DNA of 64,000 nt from Cupriavidus taiwanensis (GCF_900249755.1 NZ_LT976853.1:222011-286010); one strand, 5' to 3'. Counted from the first letter of the stretch, positions 37,073-46,074 are shown. Notes: generated by a model not told the origin, from the sequence alone. Program-made: numbers and translations.

Positions 37073-38686
37073 ATGAATGCACCCGCGGAGTTGCCGCCGC
37101 AGCTGGCAGCGCAGGCAAAGCCGGCACAGCCGACCCGGCAGCCGGCACCCCCTGCCCCCGAGCACACCGACATCGCCATCATCGGCAGCGGCTTTGCCGG
37201 CCTGGGCATGGCGATCCGGCTGCGCCAGCGCGGCGAGCACGATTTCCTGGTGTTCGAGAAGGCCGGCTCGGTCGGCGGCACCTGGCGCGACAACCACTAT
37301 CCCGGCTGCGCCTGCGATGTGCAGTCGCACCTGTATTCGTTTTCCTTCGCGCCCAACCCGGACTGGTCGCGCATGTTCTCGACCCAGCCGGAGATCCGCG
37401 CCTACCTGGAACACTGCACCGACCGCTTCGGCCTGCGCCCGCACCTGCGGCTGCACCATGAACTGCGCCACGCCGCGTGGGACGAGTCCGCGCAGCTGTG
37501 GCGGCTGCAGATGGCCGACGGCAAGGAGGTGCGCGCGCGCGTGCTGGTGTCAGGCATGGGCGGTTTGAGCCGGCCTGCGTATCCCGATATCCCGGGGCTG
37601 GACACGTTCGAAGGCGAATGCTTCCACTCGCAGCACTGGAACCACGCCTATGCGCTGCGCGGCAAGCGCGTGGCGGTGATCGGCACCGGCGCCAGCGCGA
37701 TCCAGTTCGTGCCGCAGATCGCGCCGCAGGTGGCGCAGTTGGACCTGTACCAGCGCACCCCGCCGTGGATCATGCCCAAGCCCGACCGCGAGGTCAGCGC
37801 CGCCGAGCGCTGGCTGTTCCGCCGCCTGCCGTTCACGCAGACGCTGGTGCGCACCGGCATCTACTGGATGCTGGAGTCGCGCGTGCTGGGCTTCGTGCTG
37901 CATCCGAAGATCATGAAGGTGGTGGAGCGCGTCGCGCGCCGCCATCTGGCACGGCAGGTGCGCGACCCCGCGCTGCGCGCGGCGCTGACGCCGGACTACA
38001 CCATCGGCTGCAAGCGCGTGCTGATCTCCAACGACTACTACCCGGCGCTCACGCGCGACAACGTCGGCGTGGTCACCACCGGCATCGCCCGCGTCGAGCG
38101 CGACGCGGTGGTGCTGCGCGATGGCACGCGCCGGCCGGCCGACTGCATCATCCTCGGCACCGGCTTCCATGCGACCGACCCGCTGCCGCGCGGCGTGATC
38201 GCCGGCATCGGCGGCGTCGACCTGGTCGATGCGTGGCGCGACGGCGCGCAGGCCTACCTGGGCACCACCGTCGCGGGCTTCCCCAACCTGTTCTTCGTGG
38301 TCGGCCCCAACACCGGCCTGGGGCACAGCTCGATGGTGTTCATGATCGAGTCGCAGGTGGCGTATATCGCCGACGCGCTGCGCCAGATGCGCCGCGCAGG
38401 CGTGCAGGCGGTGGACGTGCGCGAGCCGGTGCAGCGCCGCTTCAACGACAAGCTGCAGGCCCGGCTGGGCCATGCGATCTGGTCCGCCGGCGGCTGCGCC
38501 AGCTGGTACATCGACCCGCGCAGCGGCCGCAACACCACGCTGTGGCCGGGCTTCACCTGGCAGTTCCGCCGCGCCACCGCCAGCTTCCGCATGACCGACT
38601 ACGACCTGTACCCGGTGCGGCACGCGTTGCCGGACGAGAACGCGCTGCAGCCATCGGCGGACATCGCCACCGCCGCCCGCGCGTGA
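37073..38686 (+). CDS. Flavin-containing Baeyer-Villiger-type monooxygenase
   Basis: 537 residues. FAD motif IAIIGSGFAGLGMA (about 34-47), the characteristic SVGGTWRDNHYPGCACD (about 74-90), the BVMO fingerprint FEGECFHSQHWN (about 178-189; the usual residue after W is P or D, here N) and the NADPH motif AVIGTGASAIQ (about 202-212). It inserts an oxygen into a ketone to give an ester, or hydroxylates a chain, using NADPH and O2. A 258-bp upstream region with AT-rich stretches (36960-36970) is its control region. The downstream SDR, hydrolase and possible di-iron oxygenase fit an alcohol-ketone-ester-acid route. Confidence 0.9.
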   Translation: MNAPAELPPQLAAQAKPAQPTRQPAPPAPEHTDIAIIGSGFAGLGMAIRLRQRGEHDFLVFEKAGSVGGTWRDNHYPGCACDVQSHLYSFSFAPNPDWSRMFSTQPEIRAYLEHCTDRFGLRPHLRLHHELRHAAWDESAQLWRLQMADGKEVRARVLVSGMGGLSRPAYPDIPGLDTFEGECFHSQHWNHAYALRGKRVAVIGTGASAIQFVPQIAPQVAQLDLYQRTPPWIMPKPDREVSAAERWLFRRLPFTQTLVRTGIYWMLESRVLGFVLHPKIMKVVERVARRHLARQVRDPALRAALTPDYTIGCKRVLISNDYYPALTRDNVGVVTTGIARVERDAVVLRDGTRRPADCIILGTGFHATDPLPRGVIAGIGGVDLVDAWRDGAQAYLGTTVAGFPNLFFVVGPNTGLGHSSMVFMIESQVAYIADALRQMRRAGVQAVDVREPVQRRFNDKLQARLGHAIWSAGGCASWYIDPRSGRNTTLWPGFTWQFRRATASFRMTDYDLYPVRHALPDENALQPSADIATAARA

Positions 38687-38741
38687 CGCGCGCAAGCCCA
38701 GATTCCACCCAGAACCACGACACACCGGAAGGAGACCGGAC

Positions 38742-39632
38742 ATGAAGGACTTCCGCAACAAGGTTGCCGCGATCACCGGCGCCGGCTCGGGCATCGGCCG
38801 TGCGCTGGCGCTGGCGCTGGCACGCGAGGGCTGCCAGCTGGCGCTGTCGGACCGCAACGAGGCCGGGCTGGCGCAGACCGCGGCGCAGGCCATGGCCGCG
38901 GCGCCGCATGCCCGTATCACGCAGCACACCGTGGATGTGGCCGACCGCGCCGCGGTGTACGCGTGGGCCGCCGCGGCCGCTGAGGCCCACGGCCGCGTCA
39001 ACCTCATCGTCAACAACGCCGGCGTGGCGCTGTCCAGCACGGTCGAGGGCATGAGCTACGACGACCTGGAATGGATCATCAGCATCAACTTCTGGGGCGT
39101 GGTGTACGGCACCAAGGCCTTCCTGCCGTACCTGAAGGCCAGCGGCGACGGCCACGTGGTCAATACCTCGAGCATCTTCGGCATCTTCGCCCAGCCCGGC
39201 ATGGGCGCCTACAACGCCAGCAAGTACGCGGTGCGCGGCTTTACCGAAGCGCTGCGGCAGGAGCTGGACCTGATGGACTGCGGCGTGTCGGCCACCACCG
39301 TGCATCCCGGGGGCATCAAGACCAATATCGCGCAGGCCAGCCGCGTCTCGGCCAGCGTCAACGGCTTCCTGGTGCGCGACGCGCAGCACGGCAAGGACGA
39401 GTTCGAGAAGTTCTTCATCACCTCGCCCGACAAGGCCGCGCGCGTGATCCTGGAGGGCGTGCGGCGCAACCGCCGGCGCGTGCTGATCGGGCCCGATGCC
39501 TACGCCGCCGATGCCATGGCGCGGCTGCTGCCCGCCGCTTACCAGTCGCTGGTGGTGCGCGAGACGCGCCGCAAGCGCGATCTGGGCAACGTGGTGGCGC
39601 CCGCTTCGGTGGGCCAGGGAGAACGCCCGTGA
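38742..39632 (+). CDS. Short-chain dehydrogenase/reductase
   Basis: 296 residues. TGAGSGIG (12-19) binds NAD(P), NNAG follows at about 90, and the catalytic Ser/Tyr/Lys are in TSSIFG and YNASK (about 157-161). The C-terminal 60 residues are longer than minimal SDRs, as in many SDRs found next to BVMO genes. It would interconvert an alcohol and a ketone, delivering the BVMO substrate or handling its product. An AAGGAGA lies 7 bp before ATG 38742. Its stop overlaps the GTG of the next gene (GTGA). Confidence 0.92.
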   Translation: MKDFRNKVAAITGAGSGIGRALALALAREGCQLALSDRNEAGLAQTAAQAMAAAPHARITQHTVDVADRAAVYAWAAAAAEAHGRVNLIVNNAGVALSSTVEGMSYDDLEWIISINFWGVVYGTKAFLPYLKASGDGHVVNTSSIFGIFAQPGMGAYNASKYAVRGFTEALRQELDLMDCGVSATTVHPGGIKTNIAQASRVSASVNGFLVRDAQHGKDEFEKFFITSPDKAARVILEGVRRNRRRVLIGPDAYAADAMARLLPAAYQSLVVRETRRKRDLGNVVAPASVGQGERP

Positions 39633-40588
39633 ACCGCCTGGCGATGGAAGCGGACGCGGCGCTGCTGGCGCCGCCCGGCGCGCTCACGCGCTGGTTCGGG
39701 CAGGGCCGCGTGGGCCTGTTCAGCCTGTCGCGCGCCACGCTGGCGCAGCGCCATGCGCTGCCGGCGTCGCGCTGGGTGCGCGTGCTCGATGCCATGGTCC
39801 ACTACACCGACGAAGGCCCCGCCGACGGCGAGGTCCTGGTGCTGATCCACGGCTTCGGCGCGTCGCTGCATACGTGGCAGGGCATCGTGCCGGCGCTGGC
39901 GCAACGCTATCGCGTGCTGCGGCTGGACCTGGCCCCGTTCGGACTGACCGGGCCGCTGCGCGACGCGCGCGGGCGCATCGAGACCATGGACGTGCACCGC
40001 TACCGCGACTTCATCGATGCCTTCCTGGCCGCGGTGAACGTGCGCCGCGCCAGCATCGTCGGCAATTCGCTGGGCGGGCTGATCGCTTGGGACCTCGCGG
40101 TGCGCAGGCCGAATGCGGTCGACAAGCTGGTGCTGATCGATGCCGCCGGCTTCCCGATGAAGCTGCCCATCTACATCGACCTGTTCCGCCATGCGCCGGT
40201 GCGCTGGTCGGCGCCGTGGCTGCTGCCCGAGTGCATCATCCGCGCCGCCACGCGCGACGTCTACGGCGATGCCTCACGCGTGCCGGAAGCCACCTTCCGC
40301 CGCTACGTCGACTTCTTCTATGCCGAAGGCAGCCGCGAGGCCGTCGGCAAGATGGTGCCGAAGCTCGACTTCGCCCAGCTCGACACCCACCTGCTCGGCA
40401 GCGTGCGCGCGCCGACGCTGGTGCTGTGGGGCGAGCGCGACCGCTGGATTCCGCCCGCGCACGCGCAGGCCTTTGCCGAACGCATTCCCGGCGCGCAGCT
40501 GCGCCGCCATGCCGGCCTTGGCCACGTGCCGATGGAAGAAGACCCGCAACGCGTGGCCGCGGACCTGCTGCCCTTTCTGGCTCAATGA
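39629..40588 (+). CDS. Alpha/beta hydrolase
   Basis: 319 residues from GTG 39629, chosen because it overlaps the SDR stop by 4 bp. Oxyanion motif LIHGFGASLHTW (about 71-82), nucleophile elbow VGNSLGGL (Ser about 146), acid in WGERDRWIPP and His in GLGHVPMEEDP form the catalytic triad. It would hydrolyse the ester made by the BVMO to an alcohol and an acid. It is tightly packed in the operon, and the downstream gene begins within or just after its stop. Confidence 0.9.
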   Translation: MNRLAMEADAALLAPPGALTRWFGQGRVGLFSLSRATLAQRHALPASRWVRVLDAMVHYTDEGPADGEVLVLIHGFGASLHTWQGIVPALAQRYRVLRLDLAPFGLTGPLRDARGRIETMDVHRYRDFIDAFLAAVNVRRASIVGNSLGGLIAWDLAVRRPNAVDKLVLIDAAGFPMKLPIYIDLFRHAPVRWSAPWLLPECIIRAATRDVYGDASRVPEATFRRYVDFFYAEGSREAVGKMVPKLDFAQLDTHLLGSVRAPTLVLWGERDRWIPPAHAQAFAERIPGAQLRRHAGLGHVPMEEDPQRVAADLLPFLAQ

Positions 40589-40611
40589 GCCTGCCATCCA
40601 AGGAGACCGCC

Positions 40612-41487
40612 ATGATGCCAGTCCGCCGCGACGTGCATCCCCACCTGCCGCCTGAGCGCATCTGCGACTGGCACGAGCGGGGCCGACACGTCACCCATTT
40701 CCTCAACACGCTGTCCATCTTCTTCCCCGCCGGCGAACGCTTTTTCATGGACAGCGTGCGCAACTACCGCGACCAGGTAAAGGACCCCGAACTGAGCCGC
40801 GCCATCGCCGGCTTTATCGGCCAGGAGGCGATGCACACGCGCGAGCACATTCTCTACAACCGGCTGATGGAAGACGCCGGCCTGCCCGCCGCGGCGCTGG
40901 ACCGCGCGGTGTGGAAGCTGCTGGACCTGCTGCGCAGGATCCTGCCCCAGTCCTGGCAGCTGGCGCATACCATCGCGCTGGAGCACTACACCGCGATGCT
41001 GGCCGACGGCGTGCTGAAAGACGCGCGCCACCTCGGCGCGGAGTCGCAGACCGGCTACCGGCAGGTGTGGACCTGGCACGCGCTCGAAGAAACCGAGCAC
41101 AAGGCGGTGGCCTACGACGTCTGGAACACCGTGATGAAGCCCGGCCCTTACCGCTACTTCGTGCGCACCTTCACCATGCTGACCACCACGGTGACGTTCT
41201 GGGCCATGGTGTTCGTGTTTCATCTCGCACTGGTGATGGGCGACAAGGGCTGCCGCAACAAGCTGAGCGGATTCGGCAGCGCGCTGCGCTTCCTGTGGGT
41301 GTCGCCCGGCGCGCTGCCGCGCATGATCCCGGAGTGGCTCAGCTACTTCCGCCCCGGCTTCCATCCGTGGGACGACGACAACCGCGCCGAACTCGCGCGC
41401 ATCGACCCGCTGGTCCGGGAAATCGAAGACACCGCGCGCGCCGCCGGGGTCTCCACGCGGGCGCCGTCGCTGCGGGGGACGGCATGA
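40612..41487 (+). CDS. PF10118-type 'metal-dependent hydrolase' with a ferritin-like di-iron ligand pattern; candidate oxygenase
   Basis: 291 residues. Databases usually call this family metal-dependent hydrolase, but the visible ligands are E42 (PAGERFF), E72xxH75 (QEAMH), E124 (LEHYTA) and E160xxH163 (ETEH). This is the E...ExxH...E...ExxH pattern of ferritin-like di-iron carboxylate proteins, with 30, 52 and 36 residue gaps. A hydrophobic segment at about 184-210 could anchor it in the membrane. ATG 40612 has AAGGAGA upstream; ATG 40585 overlapping the hydrolase stop would add nine residues. The rubredoxin gene overlaps its stop by 4 bp, pointing to an electron-transfer partner. Family assignment by recall; di-iron function is inference. 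Confidence 0.8.
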   Translation: MMPVRRDVHPHLPPERICDWHERGRHVTHFLNTLSIFFPAGERFFMDSVRNYRDQVKDPELSRAIAGFIGQEAMHTREHILYNRLMEDAGLPAAALDRAVWKLLDLLRRILPQSWQLAHTIALEHYTAMLADGVLKDARHLGAESQTGYRQVWTWHALEETEHKAVAYDVWNTVMKPGPYRYFVRTFTMLTTTVTFWAMVFVFHLALVMGDKGCRNKLSGFGSALRFLWVSPGALPRMIPEWLSYFRPGFHPWDDDNRAELARIDPLVREIEDTARAAGVSTRAPSLRGTA

Positions 41488-41648
41488 CCATCTGGCAGTG
41501 CCGTATCTGTGGATTCGTCTATGAAGAAGCGCTCGGCATGCCCGAGCACGGCATCGCGCCCGGCACACCGTGGGGCGCGGTCCCGCCGGAATGGAGCTGC
41601 CCGGACTGCGGCATGGCGAAAGCGGATTTCGACATGGTTGCGGTATAG
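41484..41648 (+). CDS. Rubredoxin
   Basis: 54 residues, a normal rubredoxin. Two metal-binding knuckles, CRIC (Cys6/Cys9) and CPDC (Cys39/Cys42), hold a single Fe atom, and W30/W37 and F48 form the aromatic core. It overlaps the preceding gene by ATGA, so it is translated with it. Rubredoxins pass electrons to di-iron oxygenases such as AlkB, and the partner upstream has a di-iron ligand set. No rubredoxin reductase gene lies nearby. It is the last gene of the BVMO operon. Confidence 0.95.
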   Translation: MTIWQCRICGFVYEEALGMPEHGIAPGTPWGAVPPEWSCPDCGMAKADFDMVAV

Positions 41649-41716
41649 GCGGGGGGGTGAGGTGGACGATGGCTGAGGCCGTTCGCGAGCTGAGGCCCTT
41701 CACAATCTGAGGGCTT

Positions 41717-41850
41717 AGCTCCCCTCTCCCGCGTGCGGGAGAGGGGGTGGGGGTGAGGGCCGGTGTGTCCGCGAAGTCGAAGCCTGCGGTATGCCAGCGC
41801 CTGCCCTCACCCCCTGCCCCTCTCCCGCAAGCGGGAGAGGGGAGCAAACC
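41717..41850. repeat. REPIN-like palindromic repeat, family B, copy 2
   Basis: CTCTCCCGC/GCGGGAGAG hairpins at both ends and a core (GAAGCCTGCGGTATGCCAGC) closely matching the copy at 54.1 kb. It lies between the convergent rubredoxin and MerR genes. Confidence 0.85.
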
Positions 41851-41859
41851 GCCAGCGTG

Positions 41860-42696
41860 CTAGGGCTTTGCGGGCCCCCCACCCTCCTCATCATGCAAAT
41901 GCTCGATGATCGCCGCCACCCTGTCCCCCAGGTACTTGTTGGCCGAGATCTCCAGCGCCCGCATCATCTCCGTCTCTGCCATCACCAGCGCCAGCGGGCG
42001 GATGCGCCACAGGATGTCCACCAGCCGCGGCACGTCCTGCGGCGGCGGCAGCTTGCCTTCGCCGAAGCGGTCCAGCTCGCGCACCACGGTGGCGACGATC
42101 TGGTCCGAGACCGCCTGGAAGTGCCCGCGTGACTGCGCGATGATCTCCAGCACGTCTTCCAGCGCAAAGCCCGCGTGCGCGATCTCCGCGCCCGCGGCCA
42201 GCGCGCGCGGGCTGCGGGCCAGGTAGCCCAGCCCGTCAGGTTCCAGCAGCCCCAGCGAGATCGCCTTGGCCAGCGCCGGGCGCGAGATCGCGCGGCCGAA
42301 CAGCCGCGCCAGCGCCAGGTAGGAATAGTGGCGCGGGGTCTCGTTGGTCCACGGGCTGCTGATCGCGGTTTCCAGTCCCAGGATCGAGCGCAGGTCGTGG
42401 CCTTCGACGATGGCCTTGAGCAGCTCGGTGATATTGGCCAGCGTGTAGCCGCGCGCCAGCAGGTGGTGGATCAGCTTGAGCCGCCCCAGGTGCGCCTGCG
42501 TGTAGATGCCGACCCGGCCGCGCCGCTGCGGCGGGTCGATCAGGCCGCGGTCCTGGTACGAGCGCACATTGCGCACCGTGGTGCCGGCCGCGCGCGCCAG
42601 TTCGTCGATGGTGTATTCCGGGGCGGGCGGCGCGCCGGAGGCGGCGGACCCCGGGCGGGGCGAAGACGGAGGTTGGCGGCGCCGGGTCAGTGTCAT
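41860..42696 (-). CDS. MerR-family transcriptional regulator
   Basis: 278 residues, large for the family. A disordered Pro/Ser-rich head (1-27) is followed by the winged HTH (YTIDELARAAGTTVRNVRSY, then DRGLIDPPQRRGRVGIYTQA) at about 28-95, and a 180-residue helical effector domain with no metal-binding Cys pattern. Its stop faces the BVMO operon, and it is divergent from the LysR gene with 95 bp between starts. It is probably a regulator of a metabolic gene; the target is unknown. The start ATG 42694-42696 was chosen because no closer start precedes the HTH without shortening it. Confidence 0.82.
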   Translation of the reverse strand: MTLTRRRQPPSSPRPGSAASGAPPAPEYTIDELARAAGTTVRNVRSYQDRGLIDPPQRRGRVGIYTQAHLGRLKLIHHLLARGYTLANITELLKAIVEGHDLRSILGLETAISSPWTNETPRHYSYLALARLFGRAISRPALAKAISLGLLEPDGLGYLARSPRALAAGAEIAHAGFALEDVLEIIAQSRGHFQAVSDQIVATVVRELDRFGEGKLPPPQDVPRLVDILWRIRPLALVMAETEMMRALEISANKYLGDRVAAIIEHLHDEEGGGPAKP

Positions 42697-42791
42697 GCGA
42701 AAAATTCTAACCGAGGAACGCGGCGCGCAAAGTGGCGCCGGCTTTTGCCGATAATGCAGGCATTGCCCCCACCTCTGACTGCCCGCTCTCC

Positions 42792-43760
42792 ATGCATATC
42801 CGCTGGCTCGAAGACTTCGTCTGCCTGGCCCAGGCCGGCAGCCTCGCGCGCGCCGCCGAGCTGCGCAACGTGACCCCGCCCGCCTTTGGCCGGCGCATGC
42901 AGGCGCTGGAGGTCTGGGCCGGCGCCCCGCTGATCGACCGCAGCGCCTTCCCGGTGCGGCTGACCGCCGAAGGGCGCCAGTTCCTGGAGGCCGCGCAGAG
43001 CGCGCTGCGCACGCTCGACGACACCCGCCTGGCACTGCGCGCCGCGCACCGCGCCGACGCCAGCACGGTGACCATCGCCACCGGCAAGACGCTGGCGCGC
43101 TCGATGGTGCCGGCGTGGCTGGCGGGGCTGCGCGAGGCGCTGCGCCATGACCCCGCGGCGGCCGGCTTCCGCACCCGCCTGTCGACCTTCCCGATGCACG
43201 ACGCGCTGGCGATGTTCGTCGAGGGCGATGCCGACTTCCTGCTGTGCTACAGCCCGCCCGACCTGCCGGTGATGCTGGACGACGCGCGCTACCAGTTCCA
43301 CCTGGCCGGCGTCGAGCGGCTGGTGTGCGTCAGCGCCGCCGACGCGCGCGGCGCGCCGCTGCACCGGCTGGGGACGGGCAAGAACACGAGCAAGACTGCG
43401 GGCAAGACCGCAGCCAGGCCGGTGCCGATGATCGCCTACGCCGAGACCCTGACGCTGGGCCGCATGGTCAACCAGGAGATCGCACGCCGCAAGCTGGCGC
43501 CGCGGCTGGACGTGATCGCGGTCAGCGACTTTGCCGAGTCGGTGCACGAGATGGTGCGCCAGCGCATGGGCCTGGCGTGGCTGCCGGCGCGGCTGATTGC
43601 CGACGACCTGCGCGACGGCCGGCTGGTGCGCGCCATCGCCGCCCCGCGTGATGAAGACGGCGGCGACCTCGCGCTCGATATCCGCCTGTACCGTCCGCGC
43701 GCGCCGATGCGGCCGCTGGCCGAGGCGTTCTGGCAGGCGGCGGTGCGGGCATCGCGCTGA
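42792..43760 (+). CDS. LysR-family transcriptional regulator
   Basis: 322 residues. The N-terminal HTH (WLEDFVCLAQAGSLARAAEL, then NVTPPAFGRRMQALE) is at about 5-40. The remainder is a periplasmic-binding-protein-like effector domain (DFLLCYSPPDL, VSAADARGAPLHRL). An insert of Lys/Thr/Ala (GKNTSKTAGKTAA) near residue 205 is unusual. It precedes a Bug gene in the same direction, and an inverted repeat before that gene fits its binding site. It likely responds to an organic acid. Confidence 0.9.
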   Translation: MHIRWLEDFVCLAQAGSLARAAELRNVTPPAFGRRMQALEVWAGAPLIDRSAFPVRLTAEGRQFLEAAQSALRTLDDTRLALRAAHRADASTVTIATGKTLARSMVPAWLAGLREALRHDPAAAGFRTRLSTFPMHDALAMFVEGDADFLLCYSPPDLPVMLDDARYQFHLAGVERLVCVSAADARGAPLHRLGTGKNTSKTAGKTAARPVPMIAYAETLTLGRMVNQEIARRKLAPRLDVIAVSDFAESVHEMVRQRMGLAWLPARLIADDLRDGRLVRAIAAPRDEDGGDLALDIRLYRPRAPMRPLAEAFWQAAVRASR

Positions 43761-43788
43761 TCCGTCCCCCGGGTTGCCATTGCCGCCA

Positions 43789-43803
43789 TTGCCAAATCGG
43801 CAA
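43789..43803. promoter_or_regulatory. LysR-type binding site upstream of the Bug gene
   Basis: TTGCC-AAATC-GGCAA is a perfect inverted repeat of the T-N11-A form recognised by LysR regulators, 88 bp before the Bug start. Additional TTGCCA half-sites lie at 43774 and 43810. Confidence 0.55.
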
Positions 43804-43890
43804 CCGCGGTTGCCAAAGCCGCACGCCGCGCTGGTCGCGCGCTTCTAACATCGGTCCACAATCATTATTCCGGGACCCCGAGCCAAGACC

Positions 43891-44877
43891 ATGAAGACCA
43901 CCCTGCGCGCGGCCGCTGCCGCACTCTGCCTTGCCGCTTCCACCGGCGCCGTTTCCAGCGCCGCCGCCGCCACCGCCAACTGGCCCGCCAAGCCGATCAC
44001 GCTGGTGGTGGGCTACACCGCCGGCGGCAGCGTCGACCTGGTGGCCCGCACCATCGCGCCGGAACTGGGCAAGCGCCTGGGCCAGAGCGTGGTGATCGAA
44101 AACCTGGGCGGCGCCGGCGGCACCATCGGCGCGGCCAAGGTGGTCAAGGCCGAGGCCGACGGCTACACCCTGCTGATGGGCTCGGGCAGTGAAGTGTCGA
44201 TCGCGCGCCTGACCAACCCGGCGGTGCGCTACGACGGCGAGAAAGACCTGGCGCCTGTGACCTTCGTCGGCACCCAGCCGATGGTGCTGGTCGGCAAGCC
44301 CGGCCTGCCGGCCAAGAACGCGGCGGAACTGATTGCGCTGGCCAAGGCCCAGCCGGGCAAGCTGTCGTATGCGTCGTCAGGCGTCGGCACTCCGCTGAAC
44401 CTGGCCGGCGAGCTGATCAAGCAGCAAGGCCAGGTCAATATCACCCATGTGCCGTACAAGGGCGCTTCCGCGATGGCGACCGACCTGCTCGGCGGACAGA
44501 TCGACCTGGCGGTGATGGTGCTGTCGTCGGCGCTGCCGCATATCCAGGCCAATCGCGTGCAGGCCTACGGCGTGACCGGCGCCAAGCGCTCGCCGGTGGC
44601 GCCGAACGTGCCCGCGCTGGCCGAGACGCCCGCGCTCAAGGGCGTCGACATGGGCGTGTGGTTCGGCCTGATGGGGCCGGCCGCGTTGCCCAAGCCGGTG
44701 GTCGAGCGGCTGGATACGGAGATGCAGGCCGTGCTGGCCATGCCGGACGTGAAGAAGAAGCTGGCCGAGGCCGGCGTGGAAGTGGCGCCCGCCAATCCGG
44801 CGCAGTTCGGCAGCTTTATCAGGCGCGAGACCGGGCGTTATCGGACCATTGTGCAGACGGCGGGGATTCAGCAGTAA
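43891..44877 (+). CDS. Bug-family periplasmic binding protein (orphan)
   Basis: 328 residues with a Sec signal (ending VSSAAAA). Canonical Bug motifs are present: ITLVVGYTAGGSVDLVARTIA, VVIENLGGAGGTIGAAKV, LSYASSGVGTPLNLAGELI and VPYKGASAMATDLLGGQ. No TctA or TctB follows. Orphan Bug proteins are numerous in Cupriavidus and Bordetella; many bind carboxylates or amino-acid derivatives. The next gene, an aspartoacylase-like amidohydrolase, suggests an N-acylated amino acid or a related amide as ligand. Regulated by the LysR protein upstream, by inference. Confidence 0.9.
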   Translation: MKTTLRAAAAALCLAASTGAVSSAAAATANWPAKPITLVVGYTAGGSVDLVARTIAPELGKRLGQSVVIENLGGAGGTIGAAKVVKAEADGYTLLMGSGSEVSIARLTNPAVRYDGEKDLAPVTFVGTQPMVLVGKPGLPAKNAAELIALAKAQPGKLSYASSGVGTPLNLAGELIKQQGQVNITHVPYKGASAMATDLLGGQIDLAVMVLSSALPHIQANRVQAYGVTGAKRSPVAPNVPALAETPALKGVDMGVWFGLMGPAALPKPVVERLDTEMQAVLAMPDVKKKLAEAGVEVAPANPAQFGSFIRRETGRYRTIVQTAGIQQ

Positions 44878-45008
44878 GCGAGATGGCGAGGCGGTGTCGC
44901 TCCTGCGCGCGCCCAGCGCCCGCAGCACCGCAGTCCTCACCAAACCGACCTCAAAACACTGACCCGGCAGGCACCGACCTGCCAGGCACCCTGAACGCAC
45001 CCACTCCC

Positions 45009-45986
45009 ATGACCCACCAGCCCACCACACCCCTCGACGCCTACCCCGTCGACGTCGCCTTCCCCGACATCCGTCCCTACGCCGCCGGCAACACCGGCAT
45101 CCCCTACCTGTACACCTTCGACAGCGGCCAGCCCGGCCCGCACGTGATGGTCAACGCGCTGACCCACGGCAACGAGGTCTGCGGCGCCATCGCCGTCAAG
45201 GCGCTGCTGGACCACGGCCTGCGCCCGCGCCGCGGCCGCCTGACGCTGGCCTTTGCCAACGTCGACGCGTACCACCGCTTCGATCCCGCCGCGCCGGATG
45301 CGTCGCGCTTCGTCGACCAGGACTTCAACCGCGTCTGGACCGCGAAGGTGCTGGATGACGCCGGGCTCGACTCATCCGAGCTGCGCCGCGCGCGCGCGAT
45401 GCGGCCGGTGATCGATACCGTCGACCTGCTGCTGGACCTGCATTCCATGCATGAGAAGAGCCGGCCGCTGATCGTCTCCGGTCCGCTGGACAAGGGCATC
45501 GCCCTGGCGCGCGCGCTCGGCGCGCCGGCCGATGTGATCGTCGACGAAGGCCACCCGGAAGGCCGCCGCATGCGCGACTACGATGGCTTCGGCGACGCCG
45601 CCAGCGCGCGCAACGCGCTGCTGATCGAATGCGGCCAGCACTGGGAGCCGGCCGCGGTGACGGTGGCGCAGGACAGCACCGCGCGCTTCCTGCTGCATGC
45701 CGGCATCGTCACGGAAAGCGACCTGCCGGCCGGCTGGCTGCTGCCGCTGCCCGCCACGCAGCGCGTGGTGCGCGTGACCGAGCCGGTGGTGGCCACCAGC
45801 ATGGACTTCCGCTTTGCCGGCCCCTACACCGGGCTGGAGACCTTTACCGAGGCCGGGACCGTAATCGGCTGGCGCGACGGCGAGCCGGTGGTGACGCCGT
45901 ATCCGGATTGCGTGCTGGTGATGCCGTCGCTGCGCCAGCTGCGCCCGGGCGTGACCGTGGTGCGCCTGGGCCGGCTGGAGCGCTGA
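45009..45986 (+). CDS. Succinylglutamate desuccinylase/aspartoacylase-family protein
   Basis: 325 residues. Zinc ligands of the M14-like AstE/AspA family are visible: THGNE (His53, Glu56) and DLHSMHE (His about 146), with LIECGQHWE (about 200) carrying the catalytic Glu region. The C-terminal part is beta-rich. It would hydrolyse an N-acyl amino acid or similar amide in the cytoplasm. ATG 45009 was chosen as the first start before family sequence; the 130-bp gap to the Bug gene holds no other feature. Confidence 0.85.
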   Translation: MTHQPTTPLDAYPVDVAFPDIRPYAAGNTGIPYLYTFDSGQPGPHVMVNALTHGNEVCGAIAVKALLDHGLRPRRGRLTLAFANVDAYHRFDPAAPDASRFVDQDFNRVWTAKVLDDAGLDSSELRRARAMRPVIDTVDLLLDLHSMHEKSRPLIVSGPLDKGIALARALGAPADVIVDEGHPEGRRMRDYDGFGDAASARNALLIECGQHWEPAAVTVAQDSTARFLLHAGIVTESDLPAGWLLPLPATQRVVRVTEPVVATSMDFRFAGPYTGLETFTEAGTVIGWRDGEPVVTPYPDCVLVMPSLRQLRPGVTVVRLGRLER

Positions 45987-46074
45987 CCCGGGTACGCTGC
46001 GCCGGGCGCGGCTGCGCCCGGCAGGATGCTGCGCACAGAGACATGGCGCGGCCCTCCGGTTGACTGCGGATTGG

